Positions 49,376 through 58,062 of a stretch of DNA of 64,000 nt are shown one piece after another. Made by a program: the position numbers and the translations under genes. The stretch covers positions 1,054,001 through 1,118,000 of the forward strand of contig NZ_CP107783.1 in the NCBI RefSeq assembly GCF_036345255.1, written 5' to 3'. How positions within the stretch are numbered: position 1 is the stretch's first letter; each line of letters opens with the position of its first letter. This DNA comes from Streptomyces sp. NBC_00569 (GTDB lineage: Bacteria; Actinomycetota; Actinomycetes; Streptomycetales; Streptomycetaceae). Under the pieces are notes generated by a model that was not told the DNA's origin, did not search any database, and was given only the letters and a program-made list of their open reading frames with translations.

Positions 49376-51217
49376 ATGTGTGGCATCACCGGCTGGGTCT
49401 CCTTCGATCGCGACCTGCGCGCTTCGGCCGACACATTGGATGCGATGACGCAGACGATGGAGTGCCGCGGCCCGGACGACCGCGGTACCTGGACCGAGGG
49501 GCCCGCGGCGCTCGGCCACCGCAGGCTCGCGATCATCGACCTGCCGGGCGGACGTCAGCCGATGACCGCCGAGACACCGCGCGGCACCATCGCCCTCGTG
49601 TACTCCGGCGAGACGTACAACTACACGGAACTCCGCCGCGAACTGACCGGACGCGGCCACAAGTTCACCACCGACTCCGACACCGAGGTCGTGCTGCGCG
49701 GCTACCTGGAGTGGGGCGAGAGGCTGGCCGAGCGGCTCAACGGCATGTACGCGTTCGCCGTCTGGGACGGCCGCGAGAACAAGCTCGTGATGATCAGGGA
49801 CCGCATGGGCATCAAGCCCTTCTATTTCTACGAGACTCCGGACGGCGTCCTGTTCGGTTCCGAGCCCAAGGCGATCCTCGCCAATCCGCTCGCGAAGCCG
49901 CGGGTGACGCTCGACGGACTGCGGGAGCTCTTCACCATCGTGAAGACACCGGGGCACGCCGTCTGGGACGGGATGCAGGAGGTGGAGCCGGGCACCGTGG
50001 TGACCGTCGACCGCGGCGGACTGCGGCAGCGGGCGTACTGGACGCTGGAGACCCGCCCGCACACGGACGACCGCGGCACGACGATCGCGACCGTGCGCTC
50101 GCTCCTCGACGACATCGTGCGGCGCCAGCTCGTCTCCGACGTCCCGCGCTGCACGCTGCTGTCCGGTGGCCTCGACTCGTCCGCCATGACGGCGATCGCC
50201 GCGCGGCAGCTCGGCGAACAGGGCGAGACCGTACGCAGCTTCGCCGTGGACTTCGTGGGCCAGACGGAGAACTTCGTCGCCGACGAGATGCGCGGCACGC
50301 CCGACGCCCCGTACGTGCACGACGTGGCGCAGGCCGCCGGCACCGATCACCGCGACATCGTCCTCGACTCGAACGATCTGGCCGACCCGGAGGTCCGGGC
50401 CCGGGTGATCCGGGCCCGTGACATCCCCGCGGGCTTCGGCGACATGGACGCGTCGCTCTATCTGCTGTTCCGGGCGATCAGGGAGCAATCGACGGTCGCC
50501 CTGTCGGGCGAGTCCGCAGACGAGGTGTTCGGCGGCTACCTCCAGTTCTTCGACGAGGAGGCCCGCAGCGCCGACACGTTCCCGTGGCTGGTGCGCATGT
50601 CCCAGCACTTCGGCGACGACTCCGACGTCCTGCGCGGGGACCTGTCCGGCGCCCTCGACCTGGACGGATACGTCCGCGACAGCTACGCGGGTGCCGTGCG
50701 CGGCATCAAACGCCTGGCCGGCGAGAGCGACTTCGAGTACCGGATGCGCAAGATGTGCCATCTGCACCTGACCCGGTTCGTGCGGGTCCTGCTCGACCGC
50801 AAGGACCGCACGAGCATGGCCGTCGGCCTGGAGGTGCGGGTCCCGTTCTGCGACCACCGCCTCGTCGAGTACGTGTACAACACGCCCTGGTCGCTCAAGT
50901 CGTTCGACGGCCGGGAGAAGAGCCTGCTGCGCGAGGCGACCGCGGACGTGCTGCCGAAGTCGGTGTACGACCGGGTGAAGAGCCCGTATCCCTCGACGCA
51001 GGACCCGAAGTACGCCGTCGCGCTCCAGAACCACGCGAAGGATCTGCTCGCCCAGCCCTCGCACCGGGTGTTCGACCTGGTCGACCGGGAGCGGGTGACC
51101 CGGGCCGCGCACCGTGACGCACCGCAGATCACGCAGGCGTCCCGGCGCGGGCTCGAACGCACGCTGGACCTCGCGCTCTGGCTCGACCTGTACAGCCCGG
51201 AGCTGACCCTTTCGTGA
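49376..51217 (+). CDS. asnB: Asparagine synthase (glutamine-hydrolysing)
   Basis: A 613-residue class II asparagine synthetase that makes asparagine from aspartate, ATP and glutamine. After removal of Met, Cys2 is the nucleophile of the N-terminal glutaminase domain (MCGITGWVSF, then RGPDDRGTW and ALGHRRLAIIDL). The synthetase domain has the pyrophosphate loop LLSGGLDSSAMTAIAARQL and the later FGGYLQFFDEEAR. GGAGGAA precedes ATG 49376 by 3 bases; longer upstream frames would abolish the N-terminal cysteine. It stands alone, which favours general asparagine supply rather than a pathway-specific amidotransferase. Confidence 0.92.
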   Translation: MCGITGWVSFDRDLRASADTLDAMTQTMECRGPDDRGTWTEGPAALGHRRLAIIDLPGGRQPMTAETPRGTIALVYSGETYNYTELRRELTGRGHKFTTDSDTEVVLRGYLEWGERLAERLNGMYAFAVWDGRENKLVMIRDRMGIKPFYFYETPDGVLFGSEPKAILANPLAKPRVTLDGLRELFTIVKTPGHAVWDGMQEVEPGTVVTVDRGGLRQRAYWTLETRPHTDDRGTTIATVRSLLDDIVRRQLVSDVPRCTLLSGGLDSSAMTAIAARQLGEQGETVRSFAVDFVGQTENFVADEMRGTPDAPYVHDVAQAAGTDHRDIVLDSNDLADPEVRARVIRARDIPAGFGDMDASLYLLFRAIREQSTVALSGESADEVFGGYLQFFDEEARSADTFPWLVRMSQHFGDDSDVLRGDLSGALDLDGYVRDSYAGAVRGIKRLAGESDFEYRMRKMCHLHLTRFVRVLLDRKDRTSMAVGLEVRVPFCDHRLVEYVYNTPWSLKSFDGREKSLLREATADVLPKSVYDRVKSPYPSTQDPKYAVALQNHAKDLLAQPSHRVFDLVDRERVTRAAHRDAPQITQASRRGLERTLDLALWLDLYSPELTLS

Positions 51218-51224
51218 ACCCGGT

Positions 51225-51274
51225 CCGCCCCGGCGGCAGCGCGCGGCGTCGGCCGTACGTTGCTCCCGGGGCGG
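51225..51274. terminator. Hairpin between asnB and CYP102-type gene
   Basis: Arms CCGCCCCGG (51225-51233) and CCGGGGCGG (51266-51274) flank a 32-base loop between the two convergent genes. The long loop makes it a weaker candidate. Confidence 0.45.
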
Positions 51275-51295
51275 GGCGCCATGTGCGCGGAGTCC

Positions 51296-54200
51296 TCAGC
51301 CCGCGTAGACGTCCTCAACGTACAATCCGTCCGCGATCAGACCGGCCAGCCAGCGCTCGGCTTCGGCGTCGTCGGCGCCCGGCGTGCGGTCCCGGAAGAG
51401 GGCGCGGAACGCGTCGCGGACACCGGGCGCCATCCGGGCCCCGTCACCGCAGACGTAGACGCGCGCCCCGGACCCGAGCAGCGCCCACAGTTCGTCGGCC
51501 TCGGCGGCCACCCGGTGCTGGACGAAGGCGTGGCCCGCCTCGGGTGCCTCGCTGAAGACGGGGCGCAGGGACACGGCGCCCGCGGCCTCGGCGGCGTGCA
51601 GTTCGTCGGCGTGCAGGAAGTCACCGCGGGGGTGGTCGCAGCCGAAGTAGCACAGGGCGGGTGCGAGCGGGGTGCCGGCGGCGAGCAGGGCGCCGCGGTC
51701 GGCGATGGCGCCGCGGAACGGCGCGAGGCCCGTCCCCGCGGCGATCATGACGACCGGTGTCTGTGAGTCGTTCGGGACGCGGAAGACCTCGCGGCACGGC
51801 TGAACGCGGGCGAGCACCGTGTCACCGGGCCGGAGCCCGGCCAGGTACGTCGATCCGGTGCCGCGGTAACGGCCGCGGCCCGAGCGGGCCGGGGCGTCGA
51901 GGACGGACACCATGAGGTCGGCGTGTGCGGGGCTCCGCTCGGCGCTCGACGAGATCGAGTAGTGGCGGGGCTTCAGCGGCGGCAGCAGGTCGAGGAGTTG
52001 CGGCCAGGTCAGCGCGCCGCGCAGCGCGGGGTGGTCCTCCACGAGTTCGACGAGCGTGCGCGGGTCGTCGGCGAGGGCCCCCAGCGCAGCCTTCTCGGGC
52101 GGGCAGGGGTTCGCCTCGGCGAGCAGCGCCACCTGGACCGGGGTGGGGACCTGCCCCAACTCGACGTGGGATGTGAGCAGTTCACGGACCGTCAGCGGCC
52201 GGTCGAGCGCGAGCCCGTCGCGGCGCGGGCGGCGGGCCCTGATGTCGAGGACCGTGTCCAGGCCGACTCCGAAAGCGGCGGCCGCCCGATCCACGAGCGC
52301 GGAATCCTGCGCCGGCAGCACGGTGAGATGGTCCCCCGTGCGGTACGTGACGCCCTCCGGCAGCGCGAGACGCACGAAGCGCTTGGTGCGCGGGTGGTCG
52401 GGCGCGGTGAGGGAGCTCGCCTCGGTGACGGTGAACGGGACGAGCCCGTGCCGGGCGGCCGCGGCGTCGAGCGGCCCGCCGCCGATCTCCCGGATCTCGT
52501 ACGCGTCCTCGGGCTGCGTGGTGTCGGCCGGGGCGGCGTCGGGGTCCCCGTACTGCGTGAGGAGCGCGGCGCGCAGTCCCGTCGTGAAGGTGCGGACGGT
52601 CGCGTTGAGGTCGCCGGAGGCGTCGGCCGCGGCGCGCTCGCACAGGCGGGTGCCGCCGAGCGCGTCGAGCCGTTCGTCGATACGGGTCGGGACGTGCTGG
52701 TAGGTGGCGGCCCAGTTGCGGTCGCCCACGCCGAGGACCGCGTAGGTGACGTCGTTCGCGGCACCCTCCGGCGCGCCGTCGAGCCATGTGGCGAACTCGG
52801 CCGCGTCGTCGGTGGGCCGGCCGTTGTAGGAGGCCGCGACCACGACGACGGGACGGTCGGTGGGCAGCGCTCCCGCGTGGGTGTCGAGGGGCGCGACGGC
52901 CGTCTCGCAGCCCAGCGCGGCGACGTCGTCGGCGAGCTGCTCGGCCAGGCCGCGGCAGGTCCCGTAGTTGCTGCCGTGCAGGAACAGGACCCCGGTGCCG
53001 GGCCGCACCCGTGCGGGCAGCGTGTCCGGTGCGGCCGTCCGCTCCTCGACGGGCGCGTGGCCGGGCAGGGCCGGGTGCTCGCGGTCGGCGGAGGTGCGCG
53101 GGACGAGCGTGAGGGTGAAGCCCTCGGGCTTGAGCGTCAGCGTCTCCTTGACCGTGAGGTCGTAGTCGGCGTGGTCGACGAGCCGGTAACGGTGCACCAG
53201 GAGGGCGAGCAGCATCGTCGCCTCGTGGAGCGCGAACTGCCGCCCGATGCAGGCGCGTTCACCGGTGCCGAACGGCTTGAAGGCGTGCGGTGAGCGTGCG
53301 GCCTCCGCCTCGGGCGTGAACCGGGAGGGGTCGAACAGCTCCGGGTTGTCGCCCCACACCGGCTGCCGGTGCAGCATCGGCGCGAGGACGGTGACCGGCT
53401 GTCCGGCGCGCAGCGGGATGCGTCCGCCGAGGAGCGTGTCCTCGCGCGCGTGGCGGCTGAACGCGGCCGCGGTCGGCCACAGGCGGAGCGCCTCGTTCAG
53501 TACCTGCCGTGTGTACGTGAGCCGGCCGACCTCGTCGAAGGTGGGCTCGGGGTCTGCCGCGTCCCCGAACAGGGCGTCGGCCTCACGGCGTACGAGGTCG
53601 AGGACGGTCGGGTGCTTGGCCAGGTAGTACAGGGCGAAGGACATCGCGCCCGAGGTGGTCTCGTGGCCCGCGATGAGGAAGGTGATGACCTGGTTGCGGA
53701 TGTTCGCCGTGTCCAGCGCGGAGCCGTCGGGGTGGCGGGCGGTGAGCATCAGGCCGAGCAGGTCGTCGCCCTCGGGTGCGTCGGCGCGCGCCGCGATGAC
53801 CTCGTCGACCACCTGCGCCAGATAGTCCGCGTCGGCCTTGAACGCCGCGTCGGCGGCCGAGTGGTCGGAGCCGGGGGTGCGGGCGAGACGCTTCATCGAC
53901 CATTCGAGGCAGCGGACCATGGCCTCCACGAAGGGGTGCGGCTCGGAGCCCTCGAAGGACCCGAAGTCGTAGCCGAAGCCCGCGAGTCCGATGGTGTCGA
54001 GGGTCATGCGCGTCATGTCGCCCGGCACGTCCACGGGGCTGCCCGAGTGCGCGGCGCGGTCCCAGGACTCGATGAGGCGGCGGGACACCTGGTACATGAC
54101 GGGGTGGTAGGTCCGCATGGAGCCCAGGGCGAAGGCGGGCATGAGGATGTCGTGGGCGCGGACCCAGTTCGGTTCGTCGTTGTAGGCGGTGAAGAGGCCG

Positions 54201-54463
54201 TCGGCGGTGAAGGCGCGGACGTTCTCCAGGGCGGGGCCCACGTGCTTGGCGAAGCGGGTCTCGTCGGCGAGTTCGGTGACGAGGTCGAGGTCGCTGACGA
54301 AGAGGGCGTCGCGGCCGTGCAGCCTGCGCACGAGCGCGGGGCCGTGGCGGCGGGACAGCTCCATGGCCTGCTGGAGAGGCGCGGGTCCGGGACCCGTGGC
54401 GGAGATGTCGATGAGCGGAAGGCCGTCGGTGGGGGCCGGCGGGAGCAGCGCGGAGTCGGGCAT
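51296..54463 (-). CDS. Self-sufficient cytochrome P450:NADPH reductase fusion (CYP102 type)
   Basis: A 1,055-residue fusion of the P450 BM3 class, which takes electrons directly from NADPH and hydroxylates fatty acids or similar chains. The P450 half has the I-helix AGHETT (265-270), EXXR at E324/R327 and the heme thiolate C405 in FGTGERACIGRQFALHEA. A linker leads to the FMN domain (VLFLHGSNYGTCRGLAEQLADD; VVAASYNGRPTDDA) and then the FAD/NADPH domain (RHYSISSSAE; MIAAGTGLAPFRGAI; VYVCGDGARMAPGV). Length and order match CYP102. ATG 54463 is family-typical. A dyad lies between it and the divergent PAS/LuxR regulator. Confidence 0.95.
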   Translation of the reverse strand: MPDSALLPPAPTDGLPLIDISATGPGPAPLQQAMELSRRHGPALVRRLHGRDALFVSDLDLVTELADETRFAKHVGPALENVRAFTADGLFTAYNDEPNWVRAHDILMPAFALGSMRTYHPVMYQVSRRLIESWDRAAHSGSPVDVPGDMTRMTLDTIGLAGFGYDFGSFEGSEPHPFVEAMVRCLEWSMKRLARTPGSDHSAADAAFKADADYLAQVVDEVIAARADAPEGDDLLGLMLTARHPDGSALDTANIRNQVITFLIAGHETTSGAMSFALYYLAKHPTVLDLVRREADALFGDAADPEPTFDEVGRLTYTRQVLNEALRLWPTAAAFSRHAREDTLLGGRIPLRAGQPVTVLAPMLHRQPVWGDNPELFDPSRFTPEAEAARSPHAFKPFGTGERACIGRQFALHEATMLLALLVHRYRLVDHADYDLTVKETLTLKPEGFTLTLVPRTSADREHPALPGHAPVEERTAAPDTLPARVRPGTGVLFLHGSNYGTCRGLAEQLADDVAALGCETAVAPLDTHAGALPTDRPVVVVAASYNGRPTDDAAEFATWLDGAPEGAANDVTYAVLGVGDRNWAATYQHVPTRIDERLDALGGTRLCERAAADASGDLNATVRTFTTGLRAALLTQYGDPDAAPADTTQPEDAYEIREIGGGPLDAAAARHGLVPFTVTEASSLTAPDHPRTKRFVRLALPEGVTYRTGDHLTVLPAQDSALVDRAAAAFGVGLDTVLDIRARRPRRDGLALDRPLTVRELLTSHVELGQVPTPVQVALLAEANPCPPEKAALGALADDPRTLVELVEDHPALRGALTWPQLLDLLPPLKPRHYSISSSAERSPAHADLMVSVLDAPARSGRGRYRGTGSTYLAGLRPGDTVLARVQPCREVFRVPNDSQTPVVMIAAGTGLAPFRGAIADRGALLAAGTPLAPALCYFGCDHPRGDFLHADELHAAEAAGAVSLRPVFSEAPEAGHAFVQHRVAAEADELWALLGSGARVYVCGDGARMAPGVRDAFRALFRDRTPGADDAEAERWLAGLIADGLYVEDVYAG

Positions 54464-54544
54464 GGGGGCGGCAACTGCCTTTCGCGGTACGGAGTTCGGT
54501 GCGTGTCCAGCTTGATCCCGTGGCCCCGCCCGGCGGGGCCGCCG

Positions 54545-54564
54545 CACTACATGATTGTGTAGTG
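54545..54564. promoter_or_regulatory. Dyad operator between CYP102-type and LuxR-type genes
   Basis: CACTACA (54545-54551) and TGTAGTG (54558-54564) form a perfect dyad with a 6-base spacer, 82 bases before the CYP102-type start and 112 bases before the regulator start. It sits in a locally AT-rich spot and could bind the adjacent regulator. Confidence 0.6.
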
Positions 54565-54675
54565 GCCTGCGGCGCGCCGCGCTTGCGCTCACCGGCCGGA
54601 CGTGACACGGGTCCGGACGGGATGCAGGTCCGGCCGCGACAGGGAACCGGACGTGACGTGCGAAAGGGGTACGCG

Positions 54676-55302
54676 ATGGACGGGGTACTGTGGCGCAACC
54701 GCGCGATGCTGCTCTTCGACCGGATCCCGATGCCCGTCGCCGTGTGCGGCCCACGTGGGACGATCATGCTGGCCAACGCGGCGATGGCCGCCGAGTGCGA
54801 CACCACCCCCGGCCGTCTCAAGGGCCGGGACATCCTGCACCTGTTCCGCCCGCGGGACGAGTCGCAGCTCCACCGGATCGCCGAGGCACTGCGTCTGCGG
54901 CGGCGCTCCCGCTATCAGGTCTCGGTCACCTGGGAGACGCCCGACGGGGCGCTCCGGGAGGGCGAACTGACGGTGGATCCGGTCAGCGACACCGTCGACC
55001 GGACGCCGGATCTGCTCGTCATGCTGCGGGTCGTCGGCGAACGCCCGCCCGCGCCCGACCGGCCGCGGGCGACGGCAGGGGCGGCCGAGTCGCGGATCCT
55101 TGAGCTGCTCGCCGCCGGTGCCACCACGGCTCAGGCGGCCCGCGACACGGGCCTGACCACGGACGGCGTCAACTACCACCTGCGGCGCCTGTCCCGGCGG
55201 TGGGGTGCGACGAACCGTACGGAACTGGTCGCGCGCGCCTACGCGTCGGGCGTGCTGACGCCCGGGGTGTGGCCGCCGCGCGCCACGGCACAGGGCGGTT
55301 GA
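54676..55302 (+). CDS. PAS / LuxR-type HTH regulator
   Basis: A 208-residue regulator. Residues 10-125 form a PAS domain (AMLLFDRIPMPVAVCGPRG, then NAAMAAECDTTPGRLKGRDILHLF), and the C-terminus has a LuxR-type helix-turn-helix (GATTAQAARDTGLTTDGVNY, then LRRLSRRWGATNRTEL). It probably senses a ligand or a redox signal and controls the divergent fatty-acid-hydroxylase-like P450 through the dyad at 54545-54564. ATG 54676 follows AAAGGGG; upstream in-frame codons reach into the promoter. Confidence 0.83.
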   Translation: MDGVLWRNRAMLLFDRIPMPVAVCGPRGTIMLANAAMAAECDTTPGRLKGRDILHLFRPRDESQLHRIAEALRLRRRSRYQVSVTWETPDGALREGELTVDPVSDTVDRTPDLLVMLRVVGERPPAPDRPRATAGAAESRILELLAAGATTAQAARDTGLTTDGVNYHLRRLSRRWGATNRTELVARAYASGVLTPGVWPPRATAQGG

Positions 55303-55330
55303 CGGCTGACGCCCCCCTTGAGGAGCGGGG

Positions 55331-55873
55331 TTACGCCTCGTCCATGCCCGGGACCGGCGCGCCCGAAGGCAGTCCGGCCTCGACGTAGGCGTCGTAACGG
55401 GCCTTCCACGGGGCGAGCGACCCCGCGTGCGGACCTTCGTAGCTCTCGCCGCGGTCGGCCGCGTCCAGGGCGTCGAGGCAGACCTCCCAGCCCGCGGCGT
55501 TACGGGCCGCGGTGTCGGCGACCTCCAGGACATTGGTCAGGGTGAAGCGGGTGCGCCCCTCGTCGAGCGCCTCCAGGTCGAAGCGGAGCTCGTCGCCGCC
55601 CCAGCTGAAGGAGAGGTGGCGCGGCGCGTCCACGGCGAGGACGCGGCCGGTCGACTCCGGCATGTTCGGGTCGCCGTGGAAACGGATCACGCCGCCCGCG
55701 CGCAGCTCGATCTCGACCTGGGAGGGGAACCAGTGCGCGAGTTCGGCGGGGTCGGTGACGTAGCGCCAGACCCGCTCGATCGCGTGGTCGTACGTGCGGG
55801 TGAAGCGGACGGCGGGGCGGCCGTCGTCGAGCGGGGCGTAGCTGCCGGTGCGGTCGGGGTGCGGGGTGGTCAT
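55331..55873 (-). CDS. SRPBCC / AHSA1 family protein
   Basis: A 180-residue START-like protein of the activator-of-Hsp90-ATPase-1-like group: FTRTYDHAIERVWRYVTDPAELAHWFPS at the start, then PRHLSFSWGGDELRFDLE and RTRFTLTNVL. It binds a small hydrophobic ligand in a deep cavity. In actinobacteria these genes typically follow an ArsR regulator, as here: the ArsR gene stops 5 bases before ATG 55873, so both are one operon. The role of the pair is unknown. Confidence 0.88.
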   Translation of the reverse strand: MTTPHPDRTGSYAPLDDGRPAVRFTRTYDHAIERVWRYVTDPAELAHWFPSQVEIELRAGGVIRFHGDPNMPESTGRVLAVDAPRHLSFSWGGDELRFDLEALDEGRTRFTLTNVLEVADTAARNAAGWEVCLDALDAADRGESYEGPHAGSLAPWKARYDAYVEAGLPSGAPVPGMDEA

Positions 55874-55878
55874 GGCCT

Positions 55879-56217
55879 TCAGTCCTTCGCTGGTTCGTCG
55901 TCCTCGGGGGCGTGGGCGTCGAGGCGGCGCCCGAGTGCGTCGAGGCGGTCGTTCCACAGGCTCCGGTAGGGCGCGAGCCAGGCGTCGAGCTCGGCGACCG
56001 GTCCGGGTTCGAGCCGGTAGACGCGGCGCTGGGCCTCCTGTTCGACGTCGACCAGGCCCGCCTCGCGCAGTACGCGCAGGTGCTTCGAGGTGCTGGGCTG
56101 GCTCAGGCCGCACGCCTCGACGATCTCACCGACCGGCCGCGGACGCTCGAGCAGCAACGCGACGATGGCGCGGCGGTGCGGGTCGGCGAGAGCGGTCCAG
56201 ACGGCGGGTGCGGGCAT
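55879..56217 (-). CDS. ArsR family transcriptional regulator
   Basis: A 112-residue winged-helix repressor: AVWTALADPHRRAIVALLLERP, then GEIVEACGLSQPSTSKHLRVLREAGLV and the wing EAQRRVYRL. No metal-binding cysteine motif is present, so it is not a metal sensor; it belongs to the SRPBCC-associated group. ATG 56217 is preferred over ATG 56235: TTGACC and TATTGA/CATATT elements lie immediately before it, implying a very short or missing 5' leader. That promoter reading is tentative. Confidence 0.86.
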   Translation of the reverse strand: MPAPAVWTALADPHRRAIVALLLERPRPVGEIVEACGLSQPSTSKHLRVLREAGLVDVEQEAQRRVYRLEPGPVAELDAWLAPYRSLWNDRLDALGRRLDAHAPEDDEPAKD

Positions 56218-56374
56218 GACCTCAATATGCCTCATCGGTTATATGCCGGTCAAGGAATGTAAGCGTCATGCATCCACCGCGCCTGCGGTGACGACCCTCT
56301 CGGTCGCGGTAGCTCCCGGATAGTGTTCGAAGGTTGAAGCAGCACAGCTCTCGCCACCCGGACCCGGAGCCGCC

Positions 56375-57547
56375 ATGTCCCAGCCGTCCCGCCCGTACGT
56401 CCTGCTGTCCGCCGCCGTGTCCCTCGACGGCTGCCTGGACGACGCGGGGCCCGAGCGTCTGTTCCTGTCCAACGCCGAGGACTTCGACCGGGTCGACGCG
56501 GTGCGTGCGTCGTGCGACGCGATCCTCGTGGGGGCGGGCACTCTGCGGGCCGACCGGCCGCGGCTCCTGGTCAAGTCGGCACAGCGGCGTGCCGACCGGG
56601 TGGCCGCCGGGCTGCCCCCGTATCCGCTGAAGGTGGCGGTGACCGCTTCGGGCGACCTGGACGCGGGGGACCCGTTCTGGACGACGGGCGGCGACAAGGT
56701 CGTGTACACCACCGACGCCGGGGCGTTCCTCGCGCGGGAGCGGCTCGGCGAGCTCGCCGCGGTGGTCGCCCTCGGGGACACCGTCGACTGGGCGAGGGTG
56801 CTCGACGACCTGGCCTCGGCGCACGGCGTGCGGCGCCTGATGGTGGAGGGGGGCGCCCGGGTCCACACCCAACTGCTCCAGCGCGGCCTGGCCGACGAGG
56901 TGCAGTTGGCACTGGCGCCGCTCGTCGTGGGCGAACCGGACGCGCCCCGGCTCTTCGGCCCCGGCGCGTACCCCGGCGGCAGCCGGCACCGGATGCGGCT
57001 CCTGGAGACCCGCCCGGTCGGCGACGTGGTGCTGATGCGGTACGCGCCCTGCGCGCCCGGCACCGACGACTCCCCCACCGCGGCCGACCGGCACTGGCTC
57101 GCCCTCGCCTGCGCCCTCGCCGCCGACTGCCCGCCCTCCGAAACGGCGTTCAGCGTCGGCGCGGTGATCGTCGCGAGTGACGGCACGGAGCTGGCGCGGG
57201 GCCACTCCCGGGAGGGCGGCGATCCGGTCGTGCACGCCGAGGAGGCGGCGCTCGCCAAGATCGGTCCGGCGGACCCCCGGCTGCGCACCGCCACCGTCTA
57301 CAGCAGCCTCGAACCGTGCGCCCGACGCGCGTCCCGGCCCAGGCCCTGCGCCCGGCTCATCCTCGACGCGGGCGCGCGGCGCGTGGTGACGGCCTGGCGG
57401 GAGCCCGACACCTTCGTGGCGGGCGCCGACGGCATCGGAGTCCTGGAGGGCGCGGGCGTGACCGTCGCGGAGATCCCCGACCTTGCCGAGGCGGCAATTC
57501 GCCCCAATCAGCACCTCATTCTCACCCCGGGTACACATAAGGATTAA
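56375..57547 (+). CDS. Reductase-deaminase fusion, RibD domains in reverse order
   Basis: A 390-residue two-domain protein related to riboflavin-pathway enzymes. The N-terminal half (about 5-222) is a RibD-C/dihydrofolate-reductase-like NADPH reductase (VLLSAAVSLDGCLDD, ILVGAGTLRADRP, RRLMVEGGARVHTQLL). The C-terminal half (about 235-390) is a cytidine-deaminase-like domain with its zinc site: H287-A-E289 in VVHAEEAAL and C315/C325 in SSLEPCARRASRPRPC. Classical RibD has deaminase first. The protein may act on a pyrimidine intermediate of flavin or a flavin-like natural product; no other rib gene is near. GGAG lies 5 bases before ATG 56375. Confidence 0.88.
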   Translation: MSQPSRPYVLLSAAVSLDGCLDDAGPERLFLSNAEDFDRVDAVRASCDAILVGAGTLRADRPRLLVKSAQRRADRVAAGLPPYPLKVAVTASGDLDAGDPFWTTGGDKVVYTTDAGAFLARERLGELAAVVALGDTVDWARVLDDLASAHGVRRLMVEGGARVHTQLLQRGLADEVQLALAPLVVGEPDAPRLFGPGAYPGGSRHRMRLLETRPVGDVVLMRYAPCAPGTDDSPTAADRHWLALACALAADCPPSETAFSVGAVIVASDGTELARGHSREGGDPVVHAEEAALAKIGPADPRLRTATVYSSLEPCARRASRPRPCARLILDAGARRVVTAWREPDTFVAGADGIGVLEGAGVTVAEIPDLAEAAIRPNQHLILTPGTHKD

Positions 57548-57624
57548 ATAAGCGCAGAATGAGAGGTGTGCGGCAGCCCGCCGCGCTACGCGGTCAGACT
57601 TCGAAACCTAAGGAGTCGATTCTC

Positions 57625-58062
57625 ATGGCCGACGTTCACCACAGGTCTGACCTCTCCAGTCACCCTGATGTCTCGGAAATGCGGGACCGGTACGCGCGCG
57701 TACTCGGTGGCCGCGATGTGGCGCTCATGGACGCACCGGTCTTCCTGATCGGTCTCTACTGCGCCATCTCTCCCTGGGTGGTGCACTACAGCGCCCTCCA
57801 GCCCGCGCTCGCGACCCATAACCTGATCATGGGTATCGCGATCGGAGTCCTGGCCGTCGGGTTCGCCGTCACCCCGACCCGCATGTACGGCCTCAGCTGG
57901 GCCATGTGCGCCATGGGCGCCTGGATGATCATCGCGCCGTGGGTCGTGGGCTCCAGCCCCGACCTGGGAGTCATCCTCAACAACGTGATCATCGGTGGCC
58001 TCATCCTCCTGCTCGGCCTCCTGTGCGCGAGCCTGTCGATGAAGGCCAACCGGGCGACGTAG
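57625..58062 (+). CDS. SPW repeat membrane protein
   Basis: A 145-residue integral membrane protein with four hydrophobic segments. It has the SPW repeat signature twice: CAISPWVVHYS in the first half and MIIAPWVVGSS in the second. The family is found in actinobacteria and archaea and has no proven role. AAGGAG lies 9 bases before ATG 57625. Its last 62 bases overlap the end of the convergent EamA gene. Confidence 0.87.
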   Translation: MADVHHRSDLSSHPDVSEMRDRYARVLGGRDVALMDAPVFLIGLYCAISPWVVHYSALQPALATHNLIMGIAIGVLAVGFAVTPTRMYGLSWAMCAMGAWMIIAPWVVGSSPDLGVILNNVIIGGLILLLGLLCASLSMKANRAT

